Shown in pieces: positions 9,383-18,612 of a stretch of DNA of 64,000 nt. The number at the start of each line of letters is the position of its first letter. Position 1 is the stretch's first letter. Made by a program: the position numbers and the translations under genes. This DNA is from Bradyrhizobium genosp. L (GTDB lineage Bacteria > Pseudomonadota > Alphaproteobacteria > Rhizobiales > Xanthobacteraceae). The stretch covers positions 2,914,001 through 2,978,000 of the forward strand of contig NZ_CP061378.1 in NCBI RefSeq assembly GCF_015624485.1, given 5' to 3'. Under the pieces are notes generated by a model. It was not told where the DNA came from and did no database searches. It saw nothing but the letters and a program-made list of their open reading frames with translations.

Positions 9383-10107
9383 CCGAGCCACGCCATCACC
9401 TCGGCGACACTCTCGACCCGCGGCCGCGCGGGCAGATGTGGTCGCGCGATGATGATGACGGGAAGGCCCAGCGCGCGGGCCGCATCGATCTTGGCGCGCG
9501 CACCCGTTCCGCCGGAATTGCGGGCGACGATCCATTGGATGCCGCGGGTTCGCATCGTCTCCAGTTCACCGGCGAGCGTGAAGGGGCCGCGCGATACGAT
9601 GACGTCGGCATCCGGCAGGGGCAGCGCGTCCTCCGGCGGATCGACGAACCGCAACGTATAGGCATGCTGCGGCCTGGCGCCGAACGGCGCGAGGTGCTGA
9701 CGGCCGATCGCGAGGAACACGTGCGCACGCTGATCGGGCAAGGCCGTAACGGCCGACGCGACGTCCGGGACATCGATCCAGACGTCGCCGGATGCCTTGA
9801 TCCATGGCGCGCGTTCGAGGGCGAGCAGGGGCGTTCCGGTTTCGGCACATGCCGCAATCGCGTTTCGGCTCATCTCGGCGGCGAAGGGATGGGTAGCGTC
9901 GATCACATGGGTGATGCGTTCCTCGCGGAGATAGTCGGCAAGACCGCTCACGCCACCGAAGCCGCCGACACGCGTCGGCAGCTTCTGCACGGCGGGTGCG
10001 CGGGTCCGGCCGCCATAGGAATACACCGCGTCGATCCCAGCCCGCGCGATGTCTTCCGCGAGCACATTGGCATCGGCTGTTCCGCCCAGGATCAGGGCGC
10101 GCATCAT
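9358..10107 (-). CDS. cobK: precorrin-6A reductase CobK (antisense within the cob operon)
   Basis: This 249-residue NADPH-dependent precorrin-6A reductase has an N-terminal LILGGTADANVLAEDI nucleotide loop, then IDATHPFAAEMS and VARNSGGTGARAKIDAA, all CobK/CbiJ signatures. It is the only gene on the minus strand inside the rightward cob string. Its start codon (10105-10107) overlaps that of cobL on the other strand, and its 3' end overlaps cobJ. An alternative ATG at 10104 would shorten it by one residue. The AGGGA upstream of its start lies inside cobL. Confidence 0.93.
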   Translation of the reverse strand: MMRALILGGTADANVLAEDIARAGIDAVYSYGGRTRAPAVQKLPTRVGGFGGVSGLADYLREERITHVIDATHPFAAEMSRNAIAACAETGTPLLALERAPWIKASGDVWIDVPDVASAVTALPDQRAHVFLAIGRQHLAPFGARPQHAYTLRFVDPPEDALPLPDADVIVSRGPFTLAGELETMRTRGIQWIVARNSGGTGARAKIDAARALGLPVIIIARPHLPARPRVESVAEVMAWLGHRTCLGA

Positions 10108-11287
10108 GGGTAGTCCCTGGTTGACCATCATCGGCATCGGCGAAGATGGCCTTGCCGGCCTCTCGGACGCAAGCCGAAAGGCACTCCGCGAAGCCGAGAC
10201 GGTGTTCGGCGGCGGGCGGCATCTTGCGCTCGCTGGCGTCACCGAGCGCGGCCGCGTCTGGCCGGTGCCGTTCGATGCCGATATCGTGCTGAGCTGCCGT
10301 GGCCGCCCGACCGTGGTGCTCGCCTCGGGCGATCCGTTTTGGCACGGCGCCGGTGGAAGCCTTGCCGAGAAGCTGCAGGCCGGCGAGTGGATCGCCCATT
10401 CCGGACTATCGACATTTTCGCTTGCAGCGGCACGCTTGGGCTGGCGGCTCGAACATGTCGTCTGCCTCGGCCTGCATGCCGCGCCGTTCGAGCGCCTGGT
10501 GCCGCATCTGGCGCGCAGTGCGCAGATCATCTGTCTGGTGCGCGATGGCCAGGCGGCCGCCGACCTCGCAAAATGGCTGACGGAGCACGGCTGGGGTGAA
10601 TCATCGCTGTGGACGCTATCCGCGCTCGGCGGCCCGCGCGAAGCGATCAGCCAGCATCGCGCGGACGGCTACGCGGCCGATCCGAACGACAGGCTTGTGG
10701 CCGTTGCGCTGGAGGCGAGGGGTGCGCAGGGAATCGCGCGCAGCTCAGGCCTTCCCGATGCGCTGTTCCTCCATGACGGGCAATTGACCAAGCGACCGAT
10801 CCGCGCGCTAGCGCTTTCGGCGCTCTCGCCGCGGCCCGGCGAGCGACTGTGGGATGTCGGCGCCGGCTCGGGCTCGATCTCGATCGAATGGGCCTTGTGC
10901 GGCGGCGCCGCTGTCGCCATCGAGGTGCGCGGCGATCGCGCGGCGAACATCCGCGGCAATGCCGAGAGTTTTGGGCTGACGCATCGCATCACCGTCATCG
11001 AGGGAACGGCGCCGAGAGTTCTCGCCGATCTCGCGACGCCGGATGCCGTGTTCATCGGCGGAGGTCTCGATGTTGTGCTGTTCGAAACCGTGTGGTCGCG
11101 GCTTGCGCCGGTCACGCGACTGGTCGCGCATGCGGTGACGCTGGAAACCGAGGCACTCCTCTCCGATCTGCATCGGCGCCACGGCGGCGAACTGATGCGC
11201 CTGGAGATCGCCCACGCCGATGAATTGGGCCGCTACCGGTCGTGGAAGGCGTCGCGGCCGGTCGTGCAGTGGAGTGTGGTCCGATGA
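10106..11287 (+). CDS. cobL: precorrin-6Y C5,15-methyltransferase (decarboxylating) CobL
   Basis: A 393-residue two-domain enzyme. Residues 1 to about 200 are the CbiE-like C5 methylase (LTIIGIGEDGLAGLS, FGGGRHLAL, LASGDPFWHG). The C-terminal CbiT-like Rossmann methylase has WDVGAGSGSISIEW near residue 255 and performs C15 methylation with decarboxylation. The ATG at 10106 overlaps the cobK start on the opposite strand. With no leader of its own, it probably depends on read-through from cobJ across cobK. Its stop overlaps cobE. Confidence 0.94.
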   Translation: MGSPWLTIIGIGEDGLAGLSDASRKALREAETVFGGGRHLALAGVTERGRVWPVPFDADIVLSCRGRPTVVLASGDPFWHGAGGSLAEKLQAGEWIAHSGLSTFSLAAARLGWRLEHVVCLGLHAAPFERLVPHLARSAQIICLVRDGQAAADLAKWLTEHGWGESSLWTLSALGGPREAISQHRADGYAADPNDRLVAVALEARGAQGIARSSGLPDALFLHDGQLTKRPIRALALSALSPRPGERLWDVGAGSGSISIEWALCGGAAVAIEVRGDRAANIRGNAESFGLTHRITVIEGTAPRVLADLATPDAVFIGGGLDVVLFETVWSRLAPVTRLVAHAVTLETEALLSDLHRRHGGELMRLEIAHADELGRYRSWKASRPVVQWSVVR

Positions 11288-11652
11288 AGGTCGCCGGCCT
11301 GGGGTTCCGGCGCGAGGCCAGCCTTGGCTCGCTGCGCGATGCGCTTGACGCAGCCGGTGGTCCCGACGGCCTTGCGGCGGTCGTCACGGTGAGTGACAAG
11401 GCGGATGCGGCAGTGTTGAAGTCCCTTGCGCAAGAGCTGGGATTGCCGATCAGGGGCATTCCGGCCGAGCTGTTGGCCGGGATCGAAACTGTGACGCAAT
11501 CCGAATTCATCGATGCCAGCTTTGGCACCGGCTCGGTTGCCGAGGCCGCAGCGCTGGCTGCGGCGGGACGCGGGGCGCGGCTGATTGCGGCCCGGGTGGT
11601 GTCGCAGGATCGGATGGCGACCGCGGCGATCGCGGAAGGAGACGGCGAATGA
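11284..11652 (+). CDS. cobE: CobE / CbiG C-terminal-domain protein
   Basis: This 122-residue protein is the CobE family, equal to the C-terminal domain of CbiG. Visible family features are [13 protein letters not shown], a central LGLPIRGIP, and a glycine/serine-rich [13 protein letters not shown] block. CobE is found in aerobic cobalamin operons; its precise function is unsettled and it may bind a corrinoid intermediate. The ATG overlaps the cobL stop (ATGA), and its own stop overlaps cobM. Confidence 0.88.
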   Translation: MKVAGLGFRREASLGSLRDALDAAGGPDGLAAVVTVSDKADAAVLKSLAQELGLPIRGIPAELLAGIETVTQSEFIDASFGTGSVAEAAALAAAGRGARLIAARVVSQDRMATAAIAEGDGE

Positions 11653-12434
11653 CGGTGCATTTCATCGGCGCGGGACCCGGCGCCGCCGATCTGCTGACCT
11701 TGCGCGGGCGCGATCTCATCGCGTCCTGTCCGGTGTGTCTCTATGCCGGCTCGCTGGTGCCCGAGGGCGTGCTGGCGCATTGCCGTGATGACGCGCGCAT
11801 CGTCAACACCGCGCCGTTGTCGCTCGACGAGATCATCGCGGAGATGGCGGCTGCGCATGCCGACGGCAAGGACGTCGCGCGGCTGCACTCCGGCGATCTC
11901 TCGGTCTGGTCGGCGATGGGCGAGCAGCTGCGCCGCCTGCGCGCGTTGCAGATTCCCTATTCGGTGACACCAGGCGTGCCGGCCTTCGCGGCGGCTGCGG
12001 CGGCGCTGGAGGCCGAGCTCACGCTGCCCGGCCTTGCCCAATCGGTGGTGCTGACGCGCACGCCGGGCCGGGCCAGCGCGATGCCGGAGGGCGAGACGCT
12101 TGCGGCGTTCGCGGCGACCGGCGCGGTGCTCGCGATCCATCTCTCGATCCATATGCTCGACAAGGTCACAGCCGAGCTCACGCCGCATTACGGTGCGGAG
12201 TGTCCGGTCGCGATCGTCTGGCGCGCGAGCTGGCCGGACCAGCGCATCGTGCGCGCCACGCTTGCGACCCTCGATGCCGCCGTCGGCGCCGAGCTCGAAC
12301 GCACCGCGCTGATCCTGGTCGGCAAGACACTGGGCGCAGACGAATTCGCCGACAGCCGCCTCTATGCAGCCGACTACGATCGCCGTTATCGCCCGGTCGG
12401 CGCGGAACCGCGCTTTCCGGAACCATCGCGATGA
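11649..12434 (+). CDS. cobM: precorrin-4 C11-methyltransferase CobM
   Basis: This 261-residue TP-methylase produces precorrin-5. Diagnostic stretches are [45 protein letters not shown] and the [15 protein letters not shown] loop. Both ends overlap neighbours by four bases (cobE and cobB). Length and motif order are normal for the family. Confidence 0.96.
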   Translation: MTVHFIGAGPGAADLLTLRGRDLIASCPVCLYAGSLVPEGVLAHCRDDARIVNTAPLSLDEIIAEMAAAHADGKDVARLHSGDLSVWSAMGEQLRRLRALQIPYSVTPGVPAFAAAAAALEAELTLPGLAQSVVLTRTPGRASAMPEGETLAAFAATGAVLAIHLSIHMLDKVTAELTPHYGAECPVAIVWRASWPDQRIVRATLATLDAAVGAELERTALILVGKTLGADEFADSRLYAADYDRRYRPVGAEPRFPEPSR

Positions 12435-13741
12435 CGGCGGGGCTGATGATCTCGGCGCCGGCCTCCGGTGTCGGCAAGACCACGCTGACGCTGGCGTTGG
12501 CGCGTGCCTATCGCGATCGCGGGCTCAAGGTGCAATGCTTCAAGAGTGGGCCGGATTATATCGACCCTGCCTTTCATGCGGTCGCGACGGGGCGCGCGTC
12601 CGTCAATCTCGACAGCTGGGCGATGGAACGCGATGTGATCGCGCATCTCGCAAGCCGCGCTGCCGATGCCGATCTCGTTTTGGCCGAGGGATCGATGGGC
12701 CTGTTCGACGGCGTTGCCGCGCGCGGCGTCTCCGGCACCGGCGCAACCGCCGACATCGCTGAAACGATGGGATGGCCGGTGCTGCTGGTGATCGACCCCT
12801 CCGGCCAGGCCCAGACGGCGGCGGCGATCACAGCGGGACTGCGCGATTTTCGCGCCGGCGTCGAGCTCGCAGGCGTCGTCCTCAACCGCGTTGCAAGTCC
12901 GCGGCACGAGGACCTGGTGCGCGGCGCCATGGCGGCCGCCGGCATTGCCGTGCACGGCGCGCTGCCGCGTCATGCAGGAATCAATTTGCCGAAGCGGCAT
13001 CTTGGCCTGGTGCAGGCGGAAGAGCAGGCCGAGATCGACGGCTTGATCGGTGAAGCGGCGCGATTCGTGGCCGAGCATGTCGATCTCGACGCGGTGCTGC
13101 GATCGGCCCGTGCGTGGTCGCCGCATGCTGCCGCCGGTCGTGTCAGGGTGACGCCGCCCGGCCAGCGCATTGCATTGGCGCGCGACACCGCATTCTCCTT
13201 CGTCTACCCGCATATGCTGGAGGCGTGGCGCGATGTCGGCGCCGAGATCGTGACCTTCTCGCCGCTTGCCGACGAAGGTCCCGATGCCGGCGCCGATGTG
13301 TGCTGGCTGCCCGGCGGCTATCCGGAGCTGCATGCCGGCCGGCTTGCCGCCAATGCGCGGTTCCTTCGGAGCTTGCGCGGCTTCGCCGAGACGCGGCCGG
13401 TGCATGGCGAATGCGGAGGATATATGGTGCTGGGCCGCGCCCTGACCGACGCCGATGGTGCGCGCCACGAGATGGCCGGATTGCTCGGCCTCGAGACCAG
13501 CTATGCCAAGCGCCGCATGCATCTGGGTTACCGCCTCGCCGAGCTCGTTGCGGCGATGCCCGGGCACGGCCCTGGTGCACGGCTGCGCGGCCATGAATTC
13601 CACTATTCGACGATCGTTACGGAGCCCGACGTGCCGCTCGCAGTCGTCCGCGATGCGACTGGCGCGACCGTGGCCGAGACCGGCTCGCGTCGCGGCCACG
13701 CGACGGGCACCTTCTTCCATTTGATTGCGGAGGACCGGTGA
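12431..13741 (+). CDS. cobB: hydrogenobyrinic acid a,c-diamide synthase CobB
   Basis: A 436-residue glutamine-dependent amidase for the a and c acetate groups. The ATP-binding N-terminus has [17 protein letters not shown], then [13 protein letters not shown] and EGSMGLFDG. The C-terminal class I-like glutaminase domain has [13 protein letters not shown] and the nucleophile in [12 protein letters not shown] chose the ATG at 12431, which overlaps the cobM stop, over the open frame that extends 231 bases further upstream inside cobM. It is followed by cobA with a GTGA overlap. Confidence 0.95.
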   Translation: MTAGLMISAPASGVGKTTLTLALARAYRDRGLKVQCFKSGPDYIDPAFHAVATGRASVNLDSWAMERDVIAHLASRAADADLVLAEGSMGLFDGVAARGVSGTGATADIAETMGWPVLLVIDPSGQAQTAAAITAGLRDFRAGVELAGVVLNRVASPRHEDLVRGAMAAAGIAVHGALPRHAGINLPKRHLGLVQAEEQAEIDGLIGEAARFVAEHVDLDAVLRSARAWSPHAAAGRVRVTPPGQRIALARDTAFSFVYPHMLEAWRDVGAEIVTFSPLADEGPDAGADVCWLPGGYPELHAGRLAANARFLRSLRGFAETRPVHGECGGYMVLGRALTDADGARHEMAGLLGLETSYAKRRMHLGYRLAELVAAMPGHGPGARLRGHEFHYSTIVTEPDVPLAVVRDATGATVAETGSRRGHATGTFFHLIAEDR

Positions 13742-14466
13742 GCGGTTTTGTCTCCTTTGTCTCGGCCGGCCCCGGCGATCCCGAACTGCTGACGGTGAAG
13801 GGCGCCGCGCGGTTGCGCGACGCCGACGTCGTGCTCTATGACGACCTCGCTTCGGGGGCGATCCTCGATCTTGCACGCAGCGGCGCCAATCTCGTCGCGG
13901 TCGGCAAGCGCGCCGGCCGCCTGTCGGCCGGGCAGCATCACGTCAGCCGGCTGCTGGTCGACTATGCCGCGACCGGCATGCGCGTCGTGCGGCTGAAATC
14001 GGGCGACGCCGGAATTTTCGGTCGGCTCGAGGAAGAGATCGAGGCGCTGCGCGCGGCAGGCATCGGCTACGAGATCATTCCCGGCGTGACTTCGGCCTCC
14101 GTCGCGGCCGCGCAGGCCGGCATTCCCTTGACGCGACGCCTGACGTCGCGGCGGGTCCAGTTCGTGACCGGCGCCGACGTCACCGGCGAACTGCCGGCTG
14201 ATCTGAATTGGACGGCGCTGGCGGATCCGGAAGCGACCACCGTCGTCTATATGGGGAGACGAACGTTCCCGGCGCTCGCAGCGCAGCTGATTGCACACGG
14301 CCTTGCTCCCGATACGCCCGCATTGCTGGCAGAGCAGCTCGGCCACGCCGATGAACGACTGGTCCGGACGACGATCGCAGAGCTTGCCGGGCAACTCACG
14401 CAGGCGGGTGTGGCAACGGCGGCGGCGGTCATTCTGTTTGGCGCGCTGGCTCCGGGGCAGGGGTGA
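13738..14466 (+). CDS. cobA: uroporphyrinogen-III C-methyltransferase CobA
   Basis: The 242-residue SUMT enzyme methylates uroporphyrinogen III at C2 and C7 to precorrin-2, the entry step of the pathway. Motifs: VSAGPGDPELLTVKGA, VVLYDDLAS, RLKSGDAGIFGR and EIIPGVTSASVAAA. It is a stand-alone SUMT without the CysG oxidase/chelatase domain. It starts with GTG at 13738 overlapping the cobB stop. The gene is near the end of the operon although it acts first. Confidence 0.95.
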   Translation: MSGFVSFVSAGPGDPELLTVKGAARLRDADVVLYDDLASGAILDLARSGANLVAVGKRAGRLSAGQHHVSRLLVDYAATGMRVVRLKSGDAGIFGRLEEEIEALRAAGIGYEIIPGVTSASVAAAQAGIPLTRRLTSRRVQFVTGADVTGELPADLNWTALADPEATTVVYMGRRTFPALAAQLIAHGLAPDTPALLAEQLGHADERLVRTTIAELAGQLTQAGVATAAAVILFGALAPGQG

Positions 14467-14473
14467 TGCGGCC

Positions 14474-15223
14474 ATGCTGACGCTGTCCCTGATCGGCATC
14501 GGTTGCGGCGATCCGCAGCAGCTCACGCAGGCGGCGATCGGCGCGATCAACGCCGCCGACCTGATCCTGATCCCGCGCAAGGGAAGCGCGAAATCCGATC
14601 TCGCCGAGCTGCGGCGGACGATTTGTGCTGATGTGCTGAGCAACGGGCGAACGCGTATCGCCGAGTTCGACCTGCCGGTGCGCGATGCCGGCGAGGAGGA
14701 TTATCGCAAGGGTGTCGATGATTGGCATGACGCGGTCGCGGCCATCTGGTTGCAGGAAATCGCGCGCCATCTCGGCGGCGAGGGCCGCGTGGCAATGCTG
14801 ATCTGGGGCGATCCGTCGCTCTATGATTCGAGCCTGCGGATTGCGCGCAGGCTTGCTCCGCTGCCGACCATCGAAGTGATCCCAGGCATCACGTCGATCC
14901 AGGCGCTGTGCGCGGCGCATGCCGTGCCGCTTAATGAGATCGGCGAGCCCTTTCTGGTAACGACGGGTCGGCGCCTGCGTGAGGATGGTTGGCCGTCGGG
15001 TGTGGACACCGTGGTGGTGATGCTCGATGGCGGCGCAGCGTTCCAGACCCTCGATCCCGACGGCGTGCGGATCTGGTGGGGTGCCTATCTCGGCATGCCC
15101 GACCAGATCATCATGGCCGGCGAGCTTCGCGACGTCGGCCCACGCATCGTCGCCGCGCGGCTTGAGGCGCGCGCCAGGCACGGCTGGATCATGGACAGCT
15201 ATATTCTCAAGCGGCGCGCCTGA
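14474..15223 (+). CDS. cobF: precorrin-6A synthase (deacetylating) CobF
   Basis: The 249-residue C1-methyltransferase releases the extruded acetyl group as acetate, a step specific to the aerobic route. N-terminal LTLSLIGIGCGDPQQLT, ADLILIPRKGSAKSDLAELRR and LIWGDPSLYDSSLRI are CobF hallmarks. The ATG at 14474 is the first one whose frame stays open after the cobA stop. It is the last gene of the string; five bases separate it from the convergent zinc-ribbon gene. Confidence 0.94.
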   Translation: MLTLSLIGIGCGDPQQLTQAAIGAINAADLILIPRKGSAKSDLAELRRTICADVLSNGRTRIAEFDLPVRDAGEEDYRKGVDDWHDAVAAIWLQEIARHLGGEGRVAMLIWGDPSLYDSSLRIARRLAPLPTIEVIPGITSIQALCAAHAVPLNEIGEPFLVTTGRRLREDGWPSGVDTVVVMLDGGAAFQTLDPDGVRIWWGAYLGMPDQIIMAGELRDVGPRIVAARLEARARHGWIMDSYILKRRA

Positions 15224-15228
15224 TCGCG

Positions 15229-15420
15229 CTAGCCTTTGAACGCGCGGATCGAGGGCTGGATGGTCAGGCGGTAGGCGACAAGCCTGTCGCCGTCGAACAG
15301 CTCCAGCGTCGTTTCACAGACCGGACAACGATACTGGCCTTCGGTCCCAGCCTCGGAGGCGAGCTCAAGGCGTCGAAACCCAGCCCCACAGCGTGGGCAC
15401 GTCACATCGTCCTTTTTCAT
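15229..15420 (-). CDS. small zinc-ribbon protein
   Basis: A 63-residue protein with two CxxC knuckles, VTCPRCGAGF at the N-terminus and YRCPVCETTLEL about 20 residues later, which would bind one zinc. A GTG at 15429 would add MSR to the N-terminus; I prefer the ATG at 15420. No enzymatic domain is present. It is convergent with cobF. Function is unknown; such small ribbons are common next to Rhizobiales housekeeping genes. The 185 bases upstream hold no recognisable gene. Confidence 0.65.
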   Translation of the reverse strand: MKKDDVTCPRCGAGFRRLELASEAGTEGQYRCPVCETTLELFDGDRLVAYRLTIQPSIRAFKG

Positions 15421-15605
15421 GCGGCTCACCCCAGAACAGCACCGGCCGGCTAATCTAACGCAGCCGACACGGCGGAACTATGTTCACGGCCGCCAACGGC
15501 GATGCGGGATGGCTGCCATGTCGCTGCGCCGACGGTTCCACCCTCGCGCAATTGCCGGTGAGCTGGAGGGCTCGCCGGCAACGCATCGCCATCCGCAGCG
15601 GCCAC

Positions 15606-16112
15606 CTATTGCCGCGTCAGGCGAACCAGGTCCTGTTTCAGCAAATAGAGCGAGACCGCGAGCAGGACGACATCCTTCATCAGGAACGGCACGTTGCCGG
15701 TCATCGCGGGAAAACCTCCGGCCGCGACATCCCAGCCATCAGGCATGAACGGGATGATGGTGACGGTCGCGATGAAGGTGCCGGTCGAGCCGAGGGCGCC
15801 GAGCACGCCGAGCCGCTTGTCCCAGAAGCCTGCGAGCAGCAGCGATCCGAAGGTCCACTCGGAGGCGCCGAGGAAATAGCTGGCGCCGGCGTGGCCGAAG
15901 GCCGGATACAGCCACCAGATCAGCGGACCGTTGCTGATGAACGGGACCAGCCGTTCGAATTCGTAGGGAAACCACTTCTGGTAACCGAAGAACAGGAACA
16001 TGATCACCATCGCGGCGCGGACGACGTGATAGTCGAGATCATGCGCGAGCAGGCCGGAGCGATCGAGGGCGCCGAGAAGCGGGTTTTGCGTGGTGCTGGA
16101 AAGCGTGGTCAT
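15606..16112 (-). CDS. DUF417 inner-membrane protein (RclC/YkgB-like)
   Basis: A 168-residue protein of the DUF417 family, which includes Escherichia coli RclC (YkgB). Four hydrophobic segments are visible, and the FFGYQKWFPYEFERLVPFIS motif after the first helix is the family signature. The ATG at 16112 is chosen because AAAGGA lies nine bases upstream; an upstream ATG at 16136 has no ribosome site. It follows the AhpD-like gene on the same strand (33-base gap) and lies next to an RclR-like AraC regulator, so a role in reactive-oxidant resistance is likely but inferred. Confidence 0.85.
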   Translation of the reverse strand: MTTLSSTTQNPLLGALDRSGLLAHDLDYHVVRAAMVIMFLFFGYQKWFPYEFERLVPFISNGPLIWWLYPAFGHAGASYFLGASEWTFGSLLLAGFWDKRLGVLGALGSTGTFIATVTIIPFMPDGWDVAAGGFPAMTGNVPFLMKDVVLLAVSLYLLKQDLVRLTRQ

Positions 16113-16145
16113 GGTCGTGATCCTTTCGTTCGACATCTGCGCGCT

Positions 16146-16682
16146 CTAGGCGACCGCGGGAAAGTCGATGTCGGTGTCGTTGATGCGGTTGAAGACGTTG
16201 GTGAACACGGTGGTCGCGAACGCCAGGCTGATTTCGACCAGCTGACCGTCGCTGTAGCCGACAGCCCTGATCGCGGCGAAGTCCGCGTCGCTGACCGTTC
16301 CGCTCGACTGCGCGAGCTTGCGGACGAAGCCGACCAGCGCGTCGCGCTTGGCGTCGCCGGTCGGCTCGTCGTCTCGGATATGCTTGAGCACGTCGGCCTT
16401 CACGCCGGCGAGCTTGGCGAGATGCGAATGCGCGGCGACACAATAATCGCAGCCGCCGGCGGCGCTGATCACGAGCTTGATGACCTCCCGATCGCTCTTG
16501 CTCAGGCTGCCGCCGGCAAGCACGGCGTCGGCGGCGAGGATCGACTTGAGCGCGGCCGGGCCATGCGCGGCGATCGCCGCATAGGTGTTCGGCACGCTGC
16601 CGACCGTCTTCTTGATCTGGGCGTAGATCTGGCCCGAGGGGCCGGTGTCGGTTTCGAGATTGGGGACTGAAAGGCGGGACAT
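16146..16682 (-). CDS. AhpD/carboxymuconolactone decarboxylase-family protein
   Basis: A 178-residue peroxidase-related protein. The redox CxxC with its following histidine is in GGCDYCVAAHSHLAKLAG, preceded by the SKSDREVIKLVIS helix, as in AhpD. It has GGAG eight bases before the ATG at 16682. It is first in a leftward pair with the DUF417 gene and divergent from the AraC regulator. It probably handles peroxide or electrophile stress; substrate unknown. Confidence 0.85.
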   Translation of the reverse strand: MSRLSVPNLETDTGPSGQIYAQIKKTVGSVPNTYAAIAAHGPAALKSILAADAVLAGGSLSKSDREVIKLVISAAGGCDYCVAAHSHLAKLAGVKADVLKHIRDDEPTGDAKRDALVGFVRKLAQSSGTVSDADFAAIRAVGYSDGQLVEISLAFATTVFTNVFNRINDTDIDFPAVA

Positions 16683-16762
16683 GGTGGCACTCCGTGTTGG
16701 GGGTGGTGAACGATTGCGAAGTGACGGTATGTCTGCTGAATGAGAGTTTGAATGTTACAAAA

Positions 16763-16782
16763 GCTCAATTATATGCTCAAAT
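16763..16782. promoter_or_regulatory. direct repeat and -10-like box between ahpD-like and araC-like genes
   Basis: Two direct repeats, GCTCAATT at 16763-16770 and GCTCAAAT at 16775-16782, are spaced 12 bases start to start, as expected for AraC-family half sites. A TATAAT on the minus strand (ATTATA at 16768-16773) lies within them and could be the -10 of the AhpD/DUF417 pair. Pattern seen; function inferred. Confidence 0.4.
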
Positions 16783-16812
16783 GTCTCGCGTGAGATGCTT
16801 GAGAGGTCAGCC

Positions 16813-17793
16813 ATGGATTGGCTCAGCCGGCTGTTCGAGATGATCCCGGTGCGCGGGCGGCTCGACCTGCGCTGCAGCTATGGGGCGCCCTGGCGGATCG
16901 ATCAGGGGCCGGCTGCGGCTGGCGAGATTCCCTATCACGCGGTGCTCGCGGGCTCCGCGATCCTTGACGATCCGGCAGGCGGCCGGCCGTTGCAGCTGAA
17001 GGCCGGCGACATTCTGCTGCTGCCAGGCAATCCGCGGCATGTCATGCATGACGGCGGCGGAGCCGCGCCGCTGCCGGCGCGCAACCGGCCGGCGCAGAAT
17101 TTCACGATCAGCGAAAACCTCGGCTCCGATCAGCGGCTCGACCTGTTGTGCGGGCACTTCGCGATCACGCCTCCGCACGATCGTCTGCTGCGCAGCTATC
17201 TGCCGCCGCGTCTCGTCGTGCATGCCGGCGCGCAGGCCGGCGAGGGGACCGAAGCGCAGCTCGCCGGGCTGGTGTCGCTGATGCGCAGCGAGGCGGTGGA
17301 CGATCGTCTCGGCGGCCGCGCCATGCTGAACGCGCTGTCGACGGCGATGTTCGCGCTGGCGCTGCGGCTTGCGAGCGAAACCGGCGCCGCACCGCGCGGC
17401 CTGCTGGCGATGGCCGGTCATCCCCGCCTGGCGCCCGCGGTCGCAGCGATGTTCAGGGAGCCCGCAAGCGCCTGGTCGCTGCCGGAGCTCGCCCAGCTCT
17501 GCAACATGTCGCGGGCAACGCTGGCCCGCCAGTTTCAGGAGAAGCTCGGGCGATCGGCGAGCGACCTGCTCACTGATATCAGGATGACGCTCGCGGCGAA
17601 CGAGCTGAAAACCTCGTCGCTCGCCACGGGCGCTGTCGCTGATATGGTCGGCTACCAGTCGGAGGCCGCCTTTCAGCGCGCCTTCAAGAGCCACATGGGC
17701 GTGACCCCGGCGCAGTGGCGAAAGGGGCAGTCGCCCGGACGAGCGGCCGATGACGAGATGCCATCGGCCACCGCGAGCGACGTCACGCCCTGA
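16813..17793 (+). CDS. AraC-family regulator with cupin domain (RclR-like)
   Basis: A 326-residue regulator. Residues 1 to about 180 form a cupin_6 domain (FEMIPVRGRLDLRC, LKAGDILLLPGNPRHVMHD). Residues about 205-305 carry the double helix-turn-helix (WSLPELAQLCNMSRATLARQF and DMVGYQSEAAFQRAFKSHMG). The ATG at 16813 has AGAGG eight bases upstream; the ATG at 16795 is less well placed. It is divergent from the AhpD-like/DUF417 pair, matching the RclR-RclC layout, so it is the likely oxidant-responsive activator of that pair. Its 3' end overlaps the convergent peroxiredoxin gene by 11 bases. Confidence 0.88.
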   Translation: MDWLSRLFEMIPVRGRLDLRCSYGAPWRIDQGPAAAGEIPYHAVLAGSAILDDPAGGRPLQLKAGDILLLPGNPRHVMHDGGGAAPLPARNRPAQNFTISENLGSDQRLDLLCGHFAITPPHDRLLRSYLPPRLVVHAGAQAGEGTEAQLAGLVSLMRSEAVDDRLGGRAMLNALSTAMFALALRLASETGAAPRGLLAMAGHPRLAPAVAAMFREPASAWSLPELAQLCNMSRATLARQFQEKLGRSASDLLTDIRMTLAANELKTSSLATGAVADMVGYQSEAAFQRAFKSHMGVTPAQWRKGQSPGRAADDEMPSATASDVTP

Positions 17794-18457
17794 CGGCAGC
17801 CGCTTGCTGCAGAACCGGGATCATGTCTTCAGGCTCGGGGCGACGGGTGTAGTCGGGGTTGACTTCGGAGTAGAGGATCACGCCGTCCTGGCCGATCACG
17901 TAGCGCGCCGGCATCGGCAGCGTCCAGCTCGGATCGTCGTTGAATACGGGCAGATCGTTCTTGAACTGCTTGTAAAGCGCGACCAGATAGTCGGGCAAAT
18001 GGAAGCGCAGTCCGAAGGCCTCGCTGACCTTGCCCTTCGCATCGGACAGGATCGGGAAGGACAGCTTATTCTGACGCACCGACTTGCGGCTGTTCGGCGC
18101 GGTCTGCGGCGAGATCGCGATCAGCGAAGCGCCGTATTTGTCGAACTCCGGCTTGGCGGCTTCGAGCGCCTGCAGCTCCATGTTGCAATATGGGCACCAG
18201 ACGCCGCGGTAGAAGCTGAGCACCAGCGGGCCGCGCTGCAGCAGATCCGCCGAGTTGACGACGTTGCCGTCGGCATTCCCGAGCGAGAAGGACGGAGCGA
18301 TGTCGCCGGCCTTTTTCGCGCGCTGCGCGGCGCCCGACGCGATCAACTCAGCGGTGGCGCGGTGCATGATCTCGATGTCCGAGCGCGGACGGCTGTAGGG
18401 CGGCTTGCCGGCTTCGAAATCGGCCTTGAAGGCATCGAGCTTGGCTTGCAGCGACAT
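17783..18457 (-). CDS. peroxiredoxin-like AhpC/TSA-family protein
   Basis: This 224-residue thioredoxin-fold protein has the active-site block VLSFYRGVWCPYCNMEL near residue 85, so it has a CxxC rather than the lone peroxidatic cysteine of classical AhpC. The fold continues with LIAISPQTAPNSRK and ends with MPARYVIGQDGVILYSEVNPDY. AGAGGAGAA lies ahead of the ATG at 18457. It is transcribed in the same direction as the LysR gene 155 bases upstream. Probably a thiol peroxidase or disulfide reductase. Confidence 0.85.
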   Translation of the reverse strand: MSLQAKLDAFKADFEAGKPPYSRPRSDIEIMHRATAELIASGAAQRAKKAGDIAPSFSLGNADGNVVNSADLLQRGPLVLSFYRGVWCPYCNMELQALEAAKPEFDKYGASLIAISPQTAPNSRKSVRQNKLSFPILSDAKGKVSEAFGLRFHLPDYLVALYKQFKNDLPVFNDDPSWTLPMPARYVIGQDGVILYSEVNPDYTRRPEPEDMIPVLQQAAAVRA

Positions 18458-18612
18458 GGCGGTTCTCCTCTTGATGTCTGCGTGGAGGGGCGGCGGCGCC
18501 GTCCTCTCGTCGAACTTGCACGCAGGAAACTAAGGGAAACCGGCGTCCGAGGTAGCGGGGCCATCGGACTACTTTATATTCCCCTTGGGAATAAAGCTGG
18601 CGGCCGGCTCGG

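Noticed and set aside
15480..16670. A 396-codon plus-strand frame across the DUF417 and AhpD-like genes
   Set aside because: It is antisense to both, and both of those have ribosome sites and family motifs. The frame itself has none.
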